DNA of 64,000 bases from Nansenia antarctica (Eukaryota; Chordata; Actinopteri; Argentiniformes; Microstomatidae), in NCBI GenBank assembly GCA_963989245.1, contig OZ022339.1, forward strand, positions 24,240,762-24,304,761, written 5' to 3'. Under the pieces are notes generated by a model. It searched no databases and was not told the origin of the DNA. It saw nothing but the letters and a program-made list of their open reading frames with translations. A program made the position numbers and the translations under genes. Within the stretch, counting starts at the first letter, position 1; each line of letters starts with the position of its first letter. This document shows positions 47,617 through 58,817 of this stretch, piece by piece.

Positions 47617-49778
47617 ACAGAGAAGTGCTGGAAGGAAGAAGGTCAAGAGAAGGGAGTCCAAGTTATACAGGGAGATTCAGACTTTGAAGGAATCACTTAA
47701 ACTACAGAAAAGAAACACAGACAAATTCAGAAAAAGACTTGCCAGACTACAGCAACATTCAGAGTCACCCAGATCAAAAACTAAGCACCTGTTAGGAAGG
47801 TTTCCTGTGCCTAGAGAAGTGCAGAAAACATTAGTTTTCCACCATGCCCTAGTGGACAACATCCGCAAAAAGTACGCCTCTACCAAACACAAAAAAACTA
47901 GGCAGGTAATCGCAGGTCTAGTGTCAGGAAGGATCTTGAAGAAATACAAGTGCAAAAAAAGAATTCAGGAGACTAGCAATTTCAAGAAAACAACAGAACC
48001 ACAGTGATATATCCATCATCTCCAACAAGTTAAAGTACAGATCCCTATGCTATAAACTGTGCAACAAAGTTTTGTCCTTCTTGACACAGGATGAGAACAG
48101 TCGCCTAACAGCTGGGAAATCGCAAACAATAACAAGAGGGAAGATAAAGAAACAGAAAAGGTTCCTAAACGACACCATGAGAAACCTGCATAGGAAATTC
48201 CTCCTTGAGAGTTCCAACTGCAGGATCTCATACTCTTTGTTCTGCCGTATGCGACCCTTCTGGGTGGTCCAGCCATCCATTGCAGACAGAGAGACCTGCT
48301 TATGCAAGGTACATGAGAATCTCTGTTTTCTTGTAGAGAAGCTACATTCTCTCCGACTCATTGGGAGCAAAGACTTGGAGAAAATGGCAGAGTCAATATG
48401 CTGTGACTCAAATTTGAAGGACTGCATGTATAGTGAATGTCCCAACTGCAAAGAGAAAGACTTTCCAGTTGCAACTGAGGGGGATTTGCAAGCAAGTGTT
48501 TTTCTCACACAGTGGACAACAGAGTCTTTTCTCAGAGAGAAAAAGAACAAGGCAGGTGAAAAGGAGAAAGTGTCTGTCAAAATCACAGTGAAAAAGAGGA
48601 CGGAGACAACTTTAGAGAACCTGCTAGAGCTCTTCCAATGCCAACTTAAAAACTTCCGAAGACACCTCTTCAACATAAAACGCCAATTCGCTTATCACCG
48701 GGAACTAAAGAGGAGTATGAAAGATCATGAATGCCTAATTCATGTTGATTTCTCTGAAAACTATGCTTGCAAGTACTCCACTGAAATCCAAGCCGTACAC
48801 TTTGCGTCGAACCAGCAGCAGGCAACGCTCCACACTGGAGTTCTACATGTTGGTGGAGGGGAGGAACATGTGTGCTTTGGCACAATAAGCTCATCGAAAG
48901 AGAAGGGCCCCGCAGCCATTTGGACCCATCTATCCCCAATACTCAACCTGGTCAAGGCTTCCTATCCCAATGTGACTGTGGTGTATTTTTTCAGCGATGG
49001 GCCGTGCACACAAAACAGGCAGAAAGGCAATTCCTATCTGTTTTGCACTATGCTGCACCAGTATGGCTTCCAATCAGGCACCTGGAACTTTTTTGAGGCA
49101 AGTCACGGCAAGGGTGCTCCAGATGGCGTAGGAGGCCTCCTCAAACGGACCGCTGACAGGCTTGTCAGCCACGGGAAAGATATACCGAATGCTGAGCTCT
49201 CCTTCAATGCACTGGTGGATGCACAGACCTCAGTAAAACTGTTCTACATTACTGAGGATAATGTAGTTGAAGCCACAAAGAACATGCCAGAACGTCTCCC
49301 AGTGGTGCCATCAACCATGCGCATTCACCAAGTCGCAACAGTTACCTTGGGAGAAATTAGTTACCGTGATGTGAGCTGCCTTTGCTCAACAAGACAGATC
49401 CTGGAGTGTCAGTGTTATAGCACCAAAACCTTTACCTTTGAGGTTCAGGCAACAGCACCCACACAGAAGGATAACAATCAGAAGCAGTCTGAAATTCCTT
49501 GGCAAAACTCAGACATCATCGGCCAGTGGTGTTCTCTGAAATATGATAATTTAATTTATCCTGGAATTATTCAAGAGGTGACCGAAACTCATGTTGAAGT
49601 CAAATGTATGCACCGGATTGGAGTCAACCGCTTTTTCTGGCCAAGTCGGGATGATGTCCTATGGTATTTGCACAATGATATCATCAGAATGATTCCTTCT
49701 CCAACACCTGTAACGTCACGTCATGTGGAGATCGACAGAGACATATGGTCCAAGATCTCAGAAGAAGGAGAGGAATGA
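47617..49778 (+). CDS. DDE-type transposase, one apparent frameshift
   Basis: The first part (to 48007) is a very basic, coiled-coil-like region (KKVKRRESKLYREIQTLKES) plausible for DNA binding. The second frame is open from about 47940 to the stop at 49778. It contains Cys pairs (CMYSECPNCKEKD), then the probable catalytic core: HVDFSENYACK (first Asp, about 48740), VVYFFSDGPCTQ (second Asp, about 48995) and WNFFEASHGKGAPDG (Glu, about 49095). The C-terminus has a short Cys cluster (CLCSTRQILECQC). The two frames differ by one base; the overlap includes an A7 run at 47954-47960, the likeliest shift site. AATAAA lies at 50133. The family resembles unnamed transposase-like proteins of fish and cnidarians. 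Confidence 0.8.
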
Positions 49779-50753
49779 CAAAAGGAAGCTGAAAGGAAAG
49801 AAGAAGAGGAAGGAAAGAAGGAAGGACAGAAAGAAGGACAGAAAGGAGGAAGGAAGGAAACAAGAAAATGATGAAAAGAACACATGGGAGGGGAGAGGGG
49901 AGATTTAAAAAGATGTGTTATTAAGTGTCAATGCAGTTAAGTTGATGAGTTCAATTGAATCGATTTTTAAAATATTGTACAACATTAACACTTTGCTCAC
50001 TTTGTTTATGGAAGCTCAAACATAGTAAACATAGCAACATTGAACAATTTTTATCCATCGGTTTTTTTGGGTAACAGGAGTAACAAGAAAATGCTTTACA
50101 TTTGTGGCATCAAAATTAAATGTTTTTATCTTAAATAAAGGTTTCTCTTTTTCCCCTAATGTGTCCTGTCAATTGTGTTACTCCTCTCAACTGTGTTACT
50201 TTGACTGTCAACTGTGTTACATGTGAATTATGTGTCATAAATCTTTTAAATGTAGGATAAACTGTAATAACAATGATGGGGGACATTTCTAGAGAGGGAA
50301 GTCGTAACATAAGGATGTTGAACAACTCTACATTTAGTGTGATGTGGATTTATTATGTTGAAAAAAGCTTTATCCTTGATGATAGCATCCCACAGAATAC
50401 CCATTATCCAGCTCAAAATTCATATTTTCAAATCAGTTAGACAGACAACCTCAAAAACCCAAAGTGAATAGATTTAAGACCTTTCAAACAAATGTTTTAT
50501 CAAATGTGTAGTACTTCATTCTCATCTTCTATGACACAACTTTTGTCTGTAACACAGTTGCCAAAATAATGATTTGCATGTCTATTTTCATTTAAATATT
50601 TAAAAAGTAATTAGAGCTTAAGCTTGGCAATTAATGAATTTAGCACATTGGGGGGGTATATTATGGAAACAACTTGATTATTTAGTAAAAAAGCACACTA
50701 ATTTCTTACATTTTTGGTTGATATGAAATGTACCCCTAATTATAGAATGACTC

Positions 50754-51150
50754 ATAGGCTGTCTGTCCATCAATGATGCGTGGCGGGGGAACAGGGGGGG
50801 GTGGCGGGGACATGGGGCAAGTGACAAAGGGCTTCAGGAGGGACACATGGAAGGTCGGGTGAACCCGCATGGAAGGTGGGAGTAGTAGTCTATACGCCAC
50901 CGGGTTCACCCGCCGCACCACCTTGAATGGACCCACGAAACGGGGCGCTAGCTTCCTGGACTCGACCCGGCGGGGAAGGTCCCGGTTCGAGAGCCACACC
51001 TTCTGCCCCGGGCGAAAGATCGGGGACAGGCGACACATGCGGTTGGCCTGAAGCTGGGACCGAACCAACGCCCGCTGAAGCGCCGCCCTCACCCGACTCC
51101 AGGTCCGGCAACAGTGACCGACGTGGGCTTGGACGGAGGGCACCTCACCC
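50754..51150 (-). pseudogene. Gypsy integrase fragment, right part
   Basis: Continues 46687-46736 after the transposon. It keeps the FRPGQKVWLSNRDLP region and, unlike the 45632 copy, also the preceding integrase segment (PSVQAHVGHCC). Confidence 0.9.
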
Positions 51151-51262
51151 AGGAGGGCACTGGATGAAGCTCTTTCATCATCTTGTCCAGTTTTTTCTTC
51201 ATGCGTGTGTCATTTTGGGGGGTCAGCACGGGGGTGTCTTTTGGCTGCATAGAACAATGTGC
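51151..51262 (-). pseudogene. MCPH1-like segment, second copy
   Basis: Encodes SMQPKDTPVLTPQNDTRMKK and KLDKMMKELHP. It has small differences from 46181-46378 and again abuts Gypsy integrase, showing the chimera was duplicated as a unit. Confidence 0.75.
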
Positions 51263-51502
51263 CAATTATATGTATGCCTTTGTATAGGTATGTCGTGTGT
51301 GAGTATATATATATATATAAAATACCGTATTATTCCAGATTCAGAACACAGAAGAAGTTCGTCCAACGTCTGTTTTAGGAGCCGCGAGCTGCAAGTTCAA
51401 TCAACAGGGTTGCCAGATGGGATCAACAATTCCAGCCTAACTACAGTCTAAGAATAGCTCAATCCACCAAAAACCAGCCCAAAACCTAGATTGTCAGAAA
51501 AC
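51263..51502. other. Unassigned sequence between chimeric fragments
   Basis: Contains a short (TA)n near 51304-51319. No coding sequence is recognised. Confidence 0.4.
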
Positions 51503-51662
51503 CGCTATTTACTATTGGGTAGGTGCCCATTGGGTAGGAGGCCTGTATGTCTGTTGTCAATGATATTTGTCAAATAAAATGTGATCAAAAGTAACCCATT
51601 CGTCGGGAATACGCCCCATCTGGCAACCCTGGGTCAAATAATTGACTGGCACAGTTGCAGTC
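51503..51662. repeat. 160-bp segment, copy 2
   Basis: Partner of 46526-46686. Confidence 0.92.
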
Positions 51663-51713
51663 CAGTACCCAGGACGGGTAGAACATTGTCCATTAGAAAC
51701 AGGTTTCCATATT

Positions 51714-52040
51714 CCTCTTGAGCGCAGGAATGGCTTCATCATTGAAGGCAGGATACAGCTCTTCATCCACATGTTCACCGTCATCTTTACATCTGGCCAC
51801 CCAGAGAACAGATACAAGCCTCACACCAGTCTTCTGGGCTTTATCCCATGTGGCTGGATGGCCGTGTTGAAAGACCACATGGGTGACTCGCTTATTTAAT
51901 CTTTTTGTCACCTCAGCTCCCATATCGCACAGCTGCTGGATGATGGACTTGGAGTAATTCTCCGTTTTGCTTCTGGACCACACATCAACATAGGCCACAA
52001 CATCTTTAAGGATGGCAGCAGAGTTGCTGTTTGTGGTCAT
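51714..52040 (-). pseudogene. MCPH1-like N-terminal BRCT segment (processed copy)
   Basis: Begins MTTNSNSAAILKDVVAYVDV at 52040 and continues CDMGAEVTKRLNKRVTHVVF, TWDKAQKTGVRLVSVLWVAR and ALKR. This is the first BRCT domain of microcephalin, a DNA-damage and chromosome-condensation protein. The stretch is continuous although MCPH1 is interrupted by introns here in mammals (from memory), which indicates a processed copy. It stops being MCPH1-like after ALKR at 51714; the missing continuation lies at 46181-46378. Confidence 0.8.
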
Positions 52041-52415
52041 CTTATTCACAATCACCTGTTGGACATGTTGTGAGAGGCTGTCCCGAGTGACCTCCGACCC
52101 AGGACAGACAAGGCGTAGCACAGAGTGACCAGGGGAGTCTTCATCACAGTCCACCGGCTCCTCTAGCTTGTTGGCGCAGTACTGGATCCACTCCAGGTAG
52201 ACGTTGCAGAAGCTGGCCCTGGTGACGCCCTGGAGACAGTGGACGTAGTCCTCGTCTATCTTCACGCTGAACACCGCCGGGTCTCTCTCGATGTGGTGCC
52301 ACTTGGTGTAGGACAGCAGAGCCTCCTGGATGGGGGCGTCCTTCATCCACGTCAGGGAGGTCAGCACACGTAGCTCCCCCTGCAGGCCAGAACGCGCCAT
52401 TGGATAGCAGCTGAC
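52041..52415 (-). CDS. Unidentified exon-like open frame upstream of the MCPH1-like segment
   Basis: About 125 codons in frame with the MCPH1-like segment, preceded by a strong acceptor (TTTTTTTTGTAATACAG| ending at 52416). The peptide includes TSLTWMKDAPIQEALLSYTK, HCLQGVTRASFCNVYLEWIQ and CANKLEEPVDCDEDS. It reads like genuine globular protein, not repeat. I do not recognise the family. It may be a piece of another host gene captured with MCPH1, or a 5' extension of a chimeric transcript. Confidence 0.4.
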
Positions 52416-52599
52416 CTGTATTACAAAAAAATAAAATAATAATGTTACATATTCAGACTCCCCCCCCAACTCAGAAGCCCCTCCCAAAGGCAGCATCATG
52501 GACCAGCTCCTGCATCTTAATTTTAAGATACGAGAGCTTCTCTGGGGGGAGTTGTCTCATGGTGGGGGCCAAGCTGCTGAGAAAGGAGGACACATGATC

Positions 52600-52820
52600 C
52601 ACCTTTTCTTTCCTCTTGCCCCTTCCCCTCTGCCCCTTCTCTCTGCCCTTCCTCTCTGCCCCTCCCCTCTGCCCTTCCCTCTGCCCCTCCCCCTTCTCTC
52701 TGCCCCTTCCCCTTCTCTCTGCCCCTTCCCTCTGCCCCTTCCCTCTGCCCCTTCCCCTTCTCTCTGCCCCTCCCCCTTCCCTCTGCCCCTCCCCTCTGAC
52801 CCTCCCTTCTGCCCCTCACA
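52600..52820. repeat. CCCCTTCCCTCTG low-complexity tandem repeat
   Basis: Irregular tandem of CCCCTTCCCTCTGCC units, pyrimidine-only on the plus strand. Confidence 0.9.
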
Positions 52821-53964
52821 TGACTCACATGACTGCCAGGTACAAGCTAGGACTCAAACCCTCCTGTATGATCAACCCTAATGCCCAGTACAAATTTTCT
52901 TAAAGGGGTACGTCACTTTTTATTTACCTCATATTATCTCCAGCACTATGGCTGTGTTCGGAATGGCAGGGCTTGACGCTTACCTTTTCCCCAGGTAGCA
53001 CTGTGCTACCATGTTGAAAAAATTGGTAGCACAGCAAGAATTTCAGTAGCACAATGAAAATTGCCAATGAAAAAAGAAAATGTTCGTATGACGACAACAA
53101 ATTATCTTAATCATTACATATCAAAATTATCATAACCGGCTCTTGGCCATAATAAAAATGGAGACTCACACAATGTAAAGGGGAAGTAAGAATATTAATT
53201 TCAGTTGGCCCACGGTTCGGTATGAACCTCGGTTTTTGGGTCACGGTTCACGGTTCGTGTTTTTTTTAAATGCTACTATTTACTTACAAACTGTTACTTT
53301 ACTTTATTTTGCTTATACTTATGGAACTTTAACATTTAGACACATTCCAGAATATGACTGGTATATTGTATAATATAAATATATATAAACAAAAAACACT
53401 TTCAAATGTGAATTACATAAACACTTTCAAATGTGACGTGTTGTGGATTGGAACTACAGATCATAAGCTTTCAAATGATGTGTCATACATTGAAATCCGA
53501 AAAAAGATGACGAAGTTTGAATGTTGTTAGACGTCAGGGAGGCACATATCGGGTTAAACACTGTCATGAAACCGGAAGCAAACGCTGCGGCTAACAAAAA
53601 ACAGCGCTACGAACGTCTAAACTGTATTTTAATAACATAACAACGTGCTGATAGAACATCAACATGCTAAAAACACAACATAACTATACATAATTAGATG
53701 ATCACACACACAGTCCTTGCTTTTGAACGCGTCCTAAAATTAAAGTATGTTTACAAGCCATGTATCGCTTACCGTTAGCCTCAAACAATAACAATGAACC
53801 CATTCCACAAAGTATACATGTAGCTGTTTCACGCAAGTGGTTTATGGTTTCACCAGCTGGCGTCACAAAAAAAGTGCCTCTTAGGCTTGAGGACTAGTAT
53901 ATAATAGGAGAGGAAGAAATGAAAGTAAAAATGCACTTTAGCTATGAGAGCTGTATCCAATATT

Positions 53965-55099
53965 CAGGGTTTCCGTTAACCGGTAATTACCGGTCTTTGT
54001 CCGGTAAAATATGTTGAAGTCCGACATGTTTAAACCTCTTCGGTCATAATGTCCGGTGAAAATAATTCCCTCTAAGCACAATTTGAATGCAATTCGCTAA
54101 AGTTTAATTGTCACATTCTGATTATAGGCTATGTTGTGTCTTGTTGTTCTCTAACTTACAAGATACACTTTATATTAATAATACTCGGGTCTCTGGAGCA
54201 ACGTTCAACGAGCGTCTTTATTCAGCATCCCAACGACAACCAGACCACACTAGTCGATCGATGATAACATTGTCAAGATGTAATGCTACGGAGGCAATAG
54301 CAATCAATCCCAGATCTATGCTAAACATAGCAATATACTACAGGCTATTATATTTCAAAAAGTCTCGAGGGTTCCGAGTTGAAAGAACATTTCCCCTGGC
54401 TGCGTTTAGATGGGGAAGGAAACATGTTCTGCTCACCGTGCAAAAAATCGGGGAGGAATAACGGATTCATGAGAGGAGCAACGAATATGAGAATGTTGCA
54501 CTTTTCAATAAAATGTTATAAATCTAGACATTGTGGTATTTCTTTATATACGTATCCCAGCCTGCCTATCAATTGTTTCTCAATAAACAGTTATGTTCTC
54601 CTCATTGTCATACTCCCGAGTCCGAGTAAGTATGACTTGACAGGCAGCTAGACTTAATGCCTTCCCAACCAGCGAGACCTGGTTATAGAAATGACGTTGT
54701 TTTATTGATAAAAAAGGGTAAACTGGAAAGAGAAAATAGAAAACTCACATTAATCCCAAACAATTTAACAGACGTCAAATTCAGTTAACGTAATGTGGAG
54801 TCCGTTCATTGATCGATGCAGTCTGTTCAGTTCCCAGTGTGGCGCGCGTTCAGCGCTGGACATATGGCATAGCGCGCATGCGAATCATGAAAGCCGATAT
54901 TATTATATAGCTCGCATCTAATCGTATCGGATGAGAAATAGACATTAAACGGCATATATAGGCTACACAACAGTAATCACCACGACAAACAGCTATATTA
55001 TATTTTAATATGATGACCGGAATATCTCACGTTTGTCCGGTAAATTGAAATCTTCCCGGACACGTTGACTGGCGCCAATTTTTTCTAACGGAAACCCTG
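53965..55099. mobile_element. hAT-like element, nested
   Basis: Ends CAGGGTTTCCGTTAA...TTCTAACGGAAACCCTG. Both subterminal regions carry CCGGTAA/TTACCGG words. No clear target duplication is seen. Confidence 0.7.
54360..54540 (+). pseudogene. Zinc-finger N-terminus of a hAT-type transposase, remnant
   Basis: Peptide KEHFPWLRLDGEGNMFCSPC and KKSGRNNGFMRGATNMRM resembles the TTF/BED-like N-terminal finger of hAT transposases and ZNF862-like proteins. The rest of the transposase is missing. Confidence 0.6.
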
Positions 55100-55880
55100 A
55101 TACCCATGATGCGCATTTTAAGCGCATAGGACACGTGTGAAGCATTTCTGCGACACGTGTTTCTGTTCACTGTTTTCATTCCCTCATCGCTTATACACAT
55201 AAGTTTGACTGCGCATGACAGTAGTTCAGCAGTCTTTTAGTCGCACTGGTACTATTGAATGCATTTCCAAGTCGCACAGAAATATATTCATTCGCAAATG
55301 CGACCAAAACAGTCGCACTGTCGAGCCCTGAATGGTATACTAGCATACTGCATACTAGCATACTCAATGAGTATATACTGCATACTGCCTACTAAATTCA
55401 TAATAAATATGTGAAAACCAGCCGACCATTTACACAGTATGCATACTGCCTCCCAGAATGCATTTCGCCGGGAGCGGCGAATTTAAACCTCCATTTTAAA
55501 CCTCCATTAGCTAAAATATGTAATTTTGTAAATATGTAAAACCTGAAGGCATGAATAAACATGACACTCAAATTACCTCCTTGTAAAAACTGGGAGTAAT
55601 TGTAGTCATTCGGGGCTTTTCAGAAAACATCCGGGGCTTGAGCCCAAGTAGCCACCCCTTAGCCCCGCCCCTGGTTTGTATGTTCTGCAGTTGAAAATGA
55701 GATGCCTTTGTTCAAAAGGATTGACAGTATAATAGTTAGAGATGACAATGCCTATCTTTTAATTTGTGAAGTCTCAACCATTTTTTTTTTTTGATGATCA
55801 CTTAAATGCATTTGGTATTGAGGAGAAAACAGATGTTTTCACAGTGATCTGTGTAGATGACCTGGCGTACTGCCTGGCGT

Positions 55881-56519
55881 ACAGCAACACAAAAGAAATA
55901 TGCCACTTACCACTAAAGATTTTCAGAGTGCAAATAGGATTATGGACCTGAAAGAAGATCAATGAGGTGAGAATCAGTGAGGTGAACTCGGTTAATTGAC
56001 TCCAAATTAAAAGACAAACATGTATAACAAAAGCACAAAGCAAAAATGCCACAGACATTGGCGCAATGCTGGACAAAATGGCCGCAGTTCAGAAACACCT
56101 GCTCTACCAAAATCCAATACATATGATGGACATTTGCTATCACTTCCAAAGTAATTCATAGGTCTTTAAATACAAGGACTACCACTAAACAACACTATTT
56201 TCCAATTATAATCAATTGGGAAACAACCATAATGATATTTACATTTTAACATTTTTGCACCTAAACTAAATTGTTTTTTTAAATGTACCTCAGTCACAAG
56301 AATGCAGATTTTGGGCTTTAACAGCAACACAAAAGAAATATGCCACTTACCACTAAAGATTTTCAGAGTGCAAATAGGATTATGGACCTGAAAGAAGATC
56401 AATGAGGTGAGAATCAGTGAGGTGAACTCGGTAAATTGACTCCAAATTAAAAGACAAACATGTATAACAAAAGCACAAAGCAAAAATGCCATTGGCGCAA
56501 TGCTGGACAAAATGGCCGC
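55881..56519. repeat. 200-bp direct duplication
   Basis: 55881-56085 and 56321-56519 are near-identical; the second lacks about 6 bp (ACAGAC). Confidence 0.92.
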
Positions 56520-57527
56520 TGTTGGCTTAATCTCACTTTGGTTGAAGTGATGCAACATTAGCTAGCAAAAAAACGAGTCTTCCTAATTCACTTAGTCCCC
56601 AAGAGTGTTTGAATGGCCAAATTGTATTTACATTGTACAGTTAGGTTAAATACCTTCCTCTTGGACTTAATTTAGCTAACTAGAAAGCCACGGTGATAGT
56701 CAACTTGGCTACAAGTGGTATGACGATTTTGAGTTATACCAGCTATTGCACAACAGAAAATATATGGACAGCTAGCATTACTTCACAGTCATTTATCAGA
56801 AGCTTTTATCCAAAGTGATTTACAATAAGTGCATTCAACATACTTACTTTCTCCGTTAATTCTGTCACAGCGTGACTGGCTGGCTGCAGAGACTCTTCCA
56901 GAATGTGCGCGGGCAACGATGTTTTTTTAGCTTCTTATAGAGAGTGACCACCGTCACTTCCTGGCGCCTTTTGAATATCCCATTTCCGGTGGTGACCAAA
57001 CTCAATTTAATCAATTTCAATCAACAAGTACATTCAACATTTTCCATAAACGATTGAAGTCTACTTGATTAAACCATGTTCACAAAAGGAATATGAATTA
57101 ATTGTGTTGCATATAGTGATTTCATTTGTGTAAATTCAAAGACCTGCTATTTCCCATTGTTTCAGTGTACAGACCCTGTGATAGGCAATTTTCATACGAC
57201 ACTGATGACCAAGTGTACATTGTCCCATACTGTAACTATGTATGAATCCATGCAGTTCATTGTTGTGAAATGTGGTGTAGCCTGTGAATAAAAGATTATT
57301 TCGGAGCAAGTTGTTGTCTTGTATTTAAAAAATAAAAAAAAGTAATAATAGGTATTGGTTGTGGTGGGTACAGTTGCTAGATTGGGCATTGGTTGTCCAT
57401 AATATTCTACACCCTCGAGTTAATTATATTCTACACCATCAGTCAATTGTTACACCCATTAGTGTTAATATATTGGAGTCAAGTGTCTGGTAGTGTTGAT
57501 TTTCTAACACTGACACTAGTGTAGAGT
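56520..57527. other. Gene-free sequence
   Basis: No exon. From about 57476 an AGTGTTA-rich repeat begins, which the Bel-Pao element interrupts. Confidence 0.5.
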
Positions 57528-58087
57528 ACTATTGTTTGGCTAATCCATGGGAGGGTATTTGATTGGGAGTTTATTTTATTGTTTGATTCATTTGATTGGG
57601 TAAAAGTATGCATGCAGAGAGTGATTGGCTTAGATAGAAATGGGGGCGGGCTTAATGGAGGTAATCTGGGTGGCAGGGAATCGGAATGACAGTATAGAGC
57701 GAGATGGGAGTTGGTAAATTGAGCTCTGAATGATTGTGTAGTTTGTTGAATCTTTTCTGTTAGTTCGTTCACTGTTAATTATTTACATGTACTAATGGAT
57801 CAATGTGTTTTCAGTTTTACAATCTGTTTATTAGAGGAAGAAGGAAATCAAACCGAATTGTGTCAGTCTCATCATTTCACCCGTACTGCCGGAGCAAGCA
57901 GAAAATTCACCATTCAGCTAAACTAGAGGGAGAGCTGAACAATTGTAAAACACCCGCTGACGACCGCAGGAGGACGGACCGTCAGTTAGCTAAGGAATAC
58001 AAGCCCGGTTGGACGCAACAGAAGCTCCGGGAGGACAAGGATCCATTCACCGGAGATAAGAGCAAGCTAAAGCCTGGTCAGGTTAGT

Positions 58088-58395
58088 GACGGAGCCGCGG
58101 CGCCCGCAACTGTAGCTAACTAGCCACTTGCTAGCCAGCGTAGCATTAGCAAACTAAGCTAGCGTGAGCCCTGTTGTTGCAATAGCGCAGCAGGCACGCG
58201 GTAGAGCTTATAGCACTCAAAGCTACAGCTAACTAGGCCGGCAACGGAGCCGTGGCACCCGCGACCGTAGCTAACTAGCCACTTGCTAGCCAGCGTAGCA
58301 TTAGCAAACTAAGCTAGCGTTAGCCCTGTTGTCGCAATAGCGCACAGGCACGCGGTAGAGCTTATAGCACTCAAAGCTACAGCTAGCTAGGCAGG
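58088..58395. repeat. Tandem duplication of about 154 bp in the Bel-Pao leader
   Basis: Two copies (starting near 58088 and 58242) differing at a few sites, rich in GCTAGC/AGCTAAC words, between the 5' LTR and the start codon. Confidence 0.9.
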
Positions 58396-58817
58396 CAAGG
58401 AGTGAAACAATCCACGGCTAGCTTCAACTGGTTAACCCAACTGCAAGAATCCACAGCCAGCTAGGCTAACCTACAAGACCCACCAAGAAAGGAATTGCGA
58501 GCTAATAGCAGCTACCCAGAGAGCTACCCACACCCAGCACTCTTCTCTGTGACTCTATTGACTGTTTGCATTAAAATAGGTTTGTGTGTACCTGGGTATT
58601 AAGTCGTCGGGGGGAGGAAAATCCTCTCCCACTTTATTATTTTATTTTTAGCAGTATCCCTGGGATGACCCCACGGTGAACCTGGTTCCGCTGCCGAAGA
58701 CTAGTTAAGGAAGTGCAGGGACCAGCGCAAATCAGCTCAGGGAGTCAGAGAGGGCTGAAGATATAAGATAGAAAGACGAAACAGGTACACACAAGTTATT
58801 TCTGAGTCACAGGCAGA

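Larger units (their letters stand above)
46737..50753 (+). mobile_element. 4.0-kb autonomous-type DNA transposon, superfamily uncertain
   Basis: 4017 bp with identical 30-bp terminal inverted repeats (46737-46766 and 50724-50753, beginning GAGTCATTCTATAATTAGGG) and an ATAG target duplication. The flanks rejoin to uninterrupted Gypsy sequence, which proves both boundaries. It contains a transposase gene and about ten copies of TGTCAACTGTGTTAC, in both orientations, near the two ends. A 4-bp TSD and DDE-like transposase would fit Sola-type elements, but I cannot verify this. Confidence 0.93.
52967..55330. mobile_element. hAT-like element, outer
   Basis: Ends CAGGGCTTGAC...GTCGAGCCCTG are inverted repeats typical of hAT. 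Flanked by AATGG on both sides (52962-52966, 55331-55335), which rejoin to a continuous repeat. A 5-bp duplication is shorter than the usual 8 bp of hAT. No intact transposase. Confidence 0.75.

Noticed and set aside
52498..52903. Proline/leucine-rich frames
   Set aside because: Translations of a pyrimidine-only tandem repeat.
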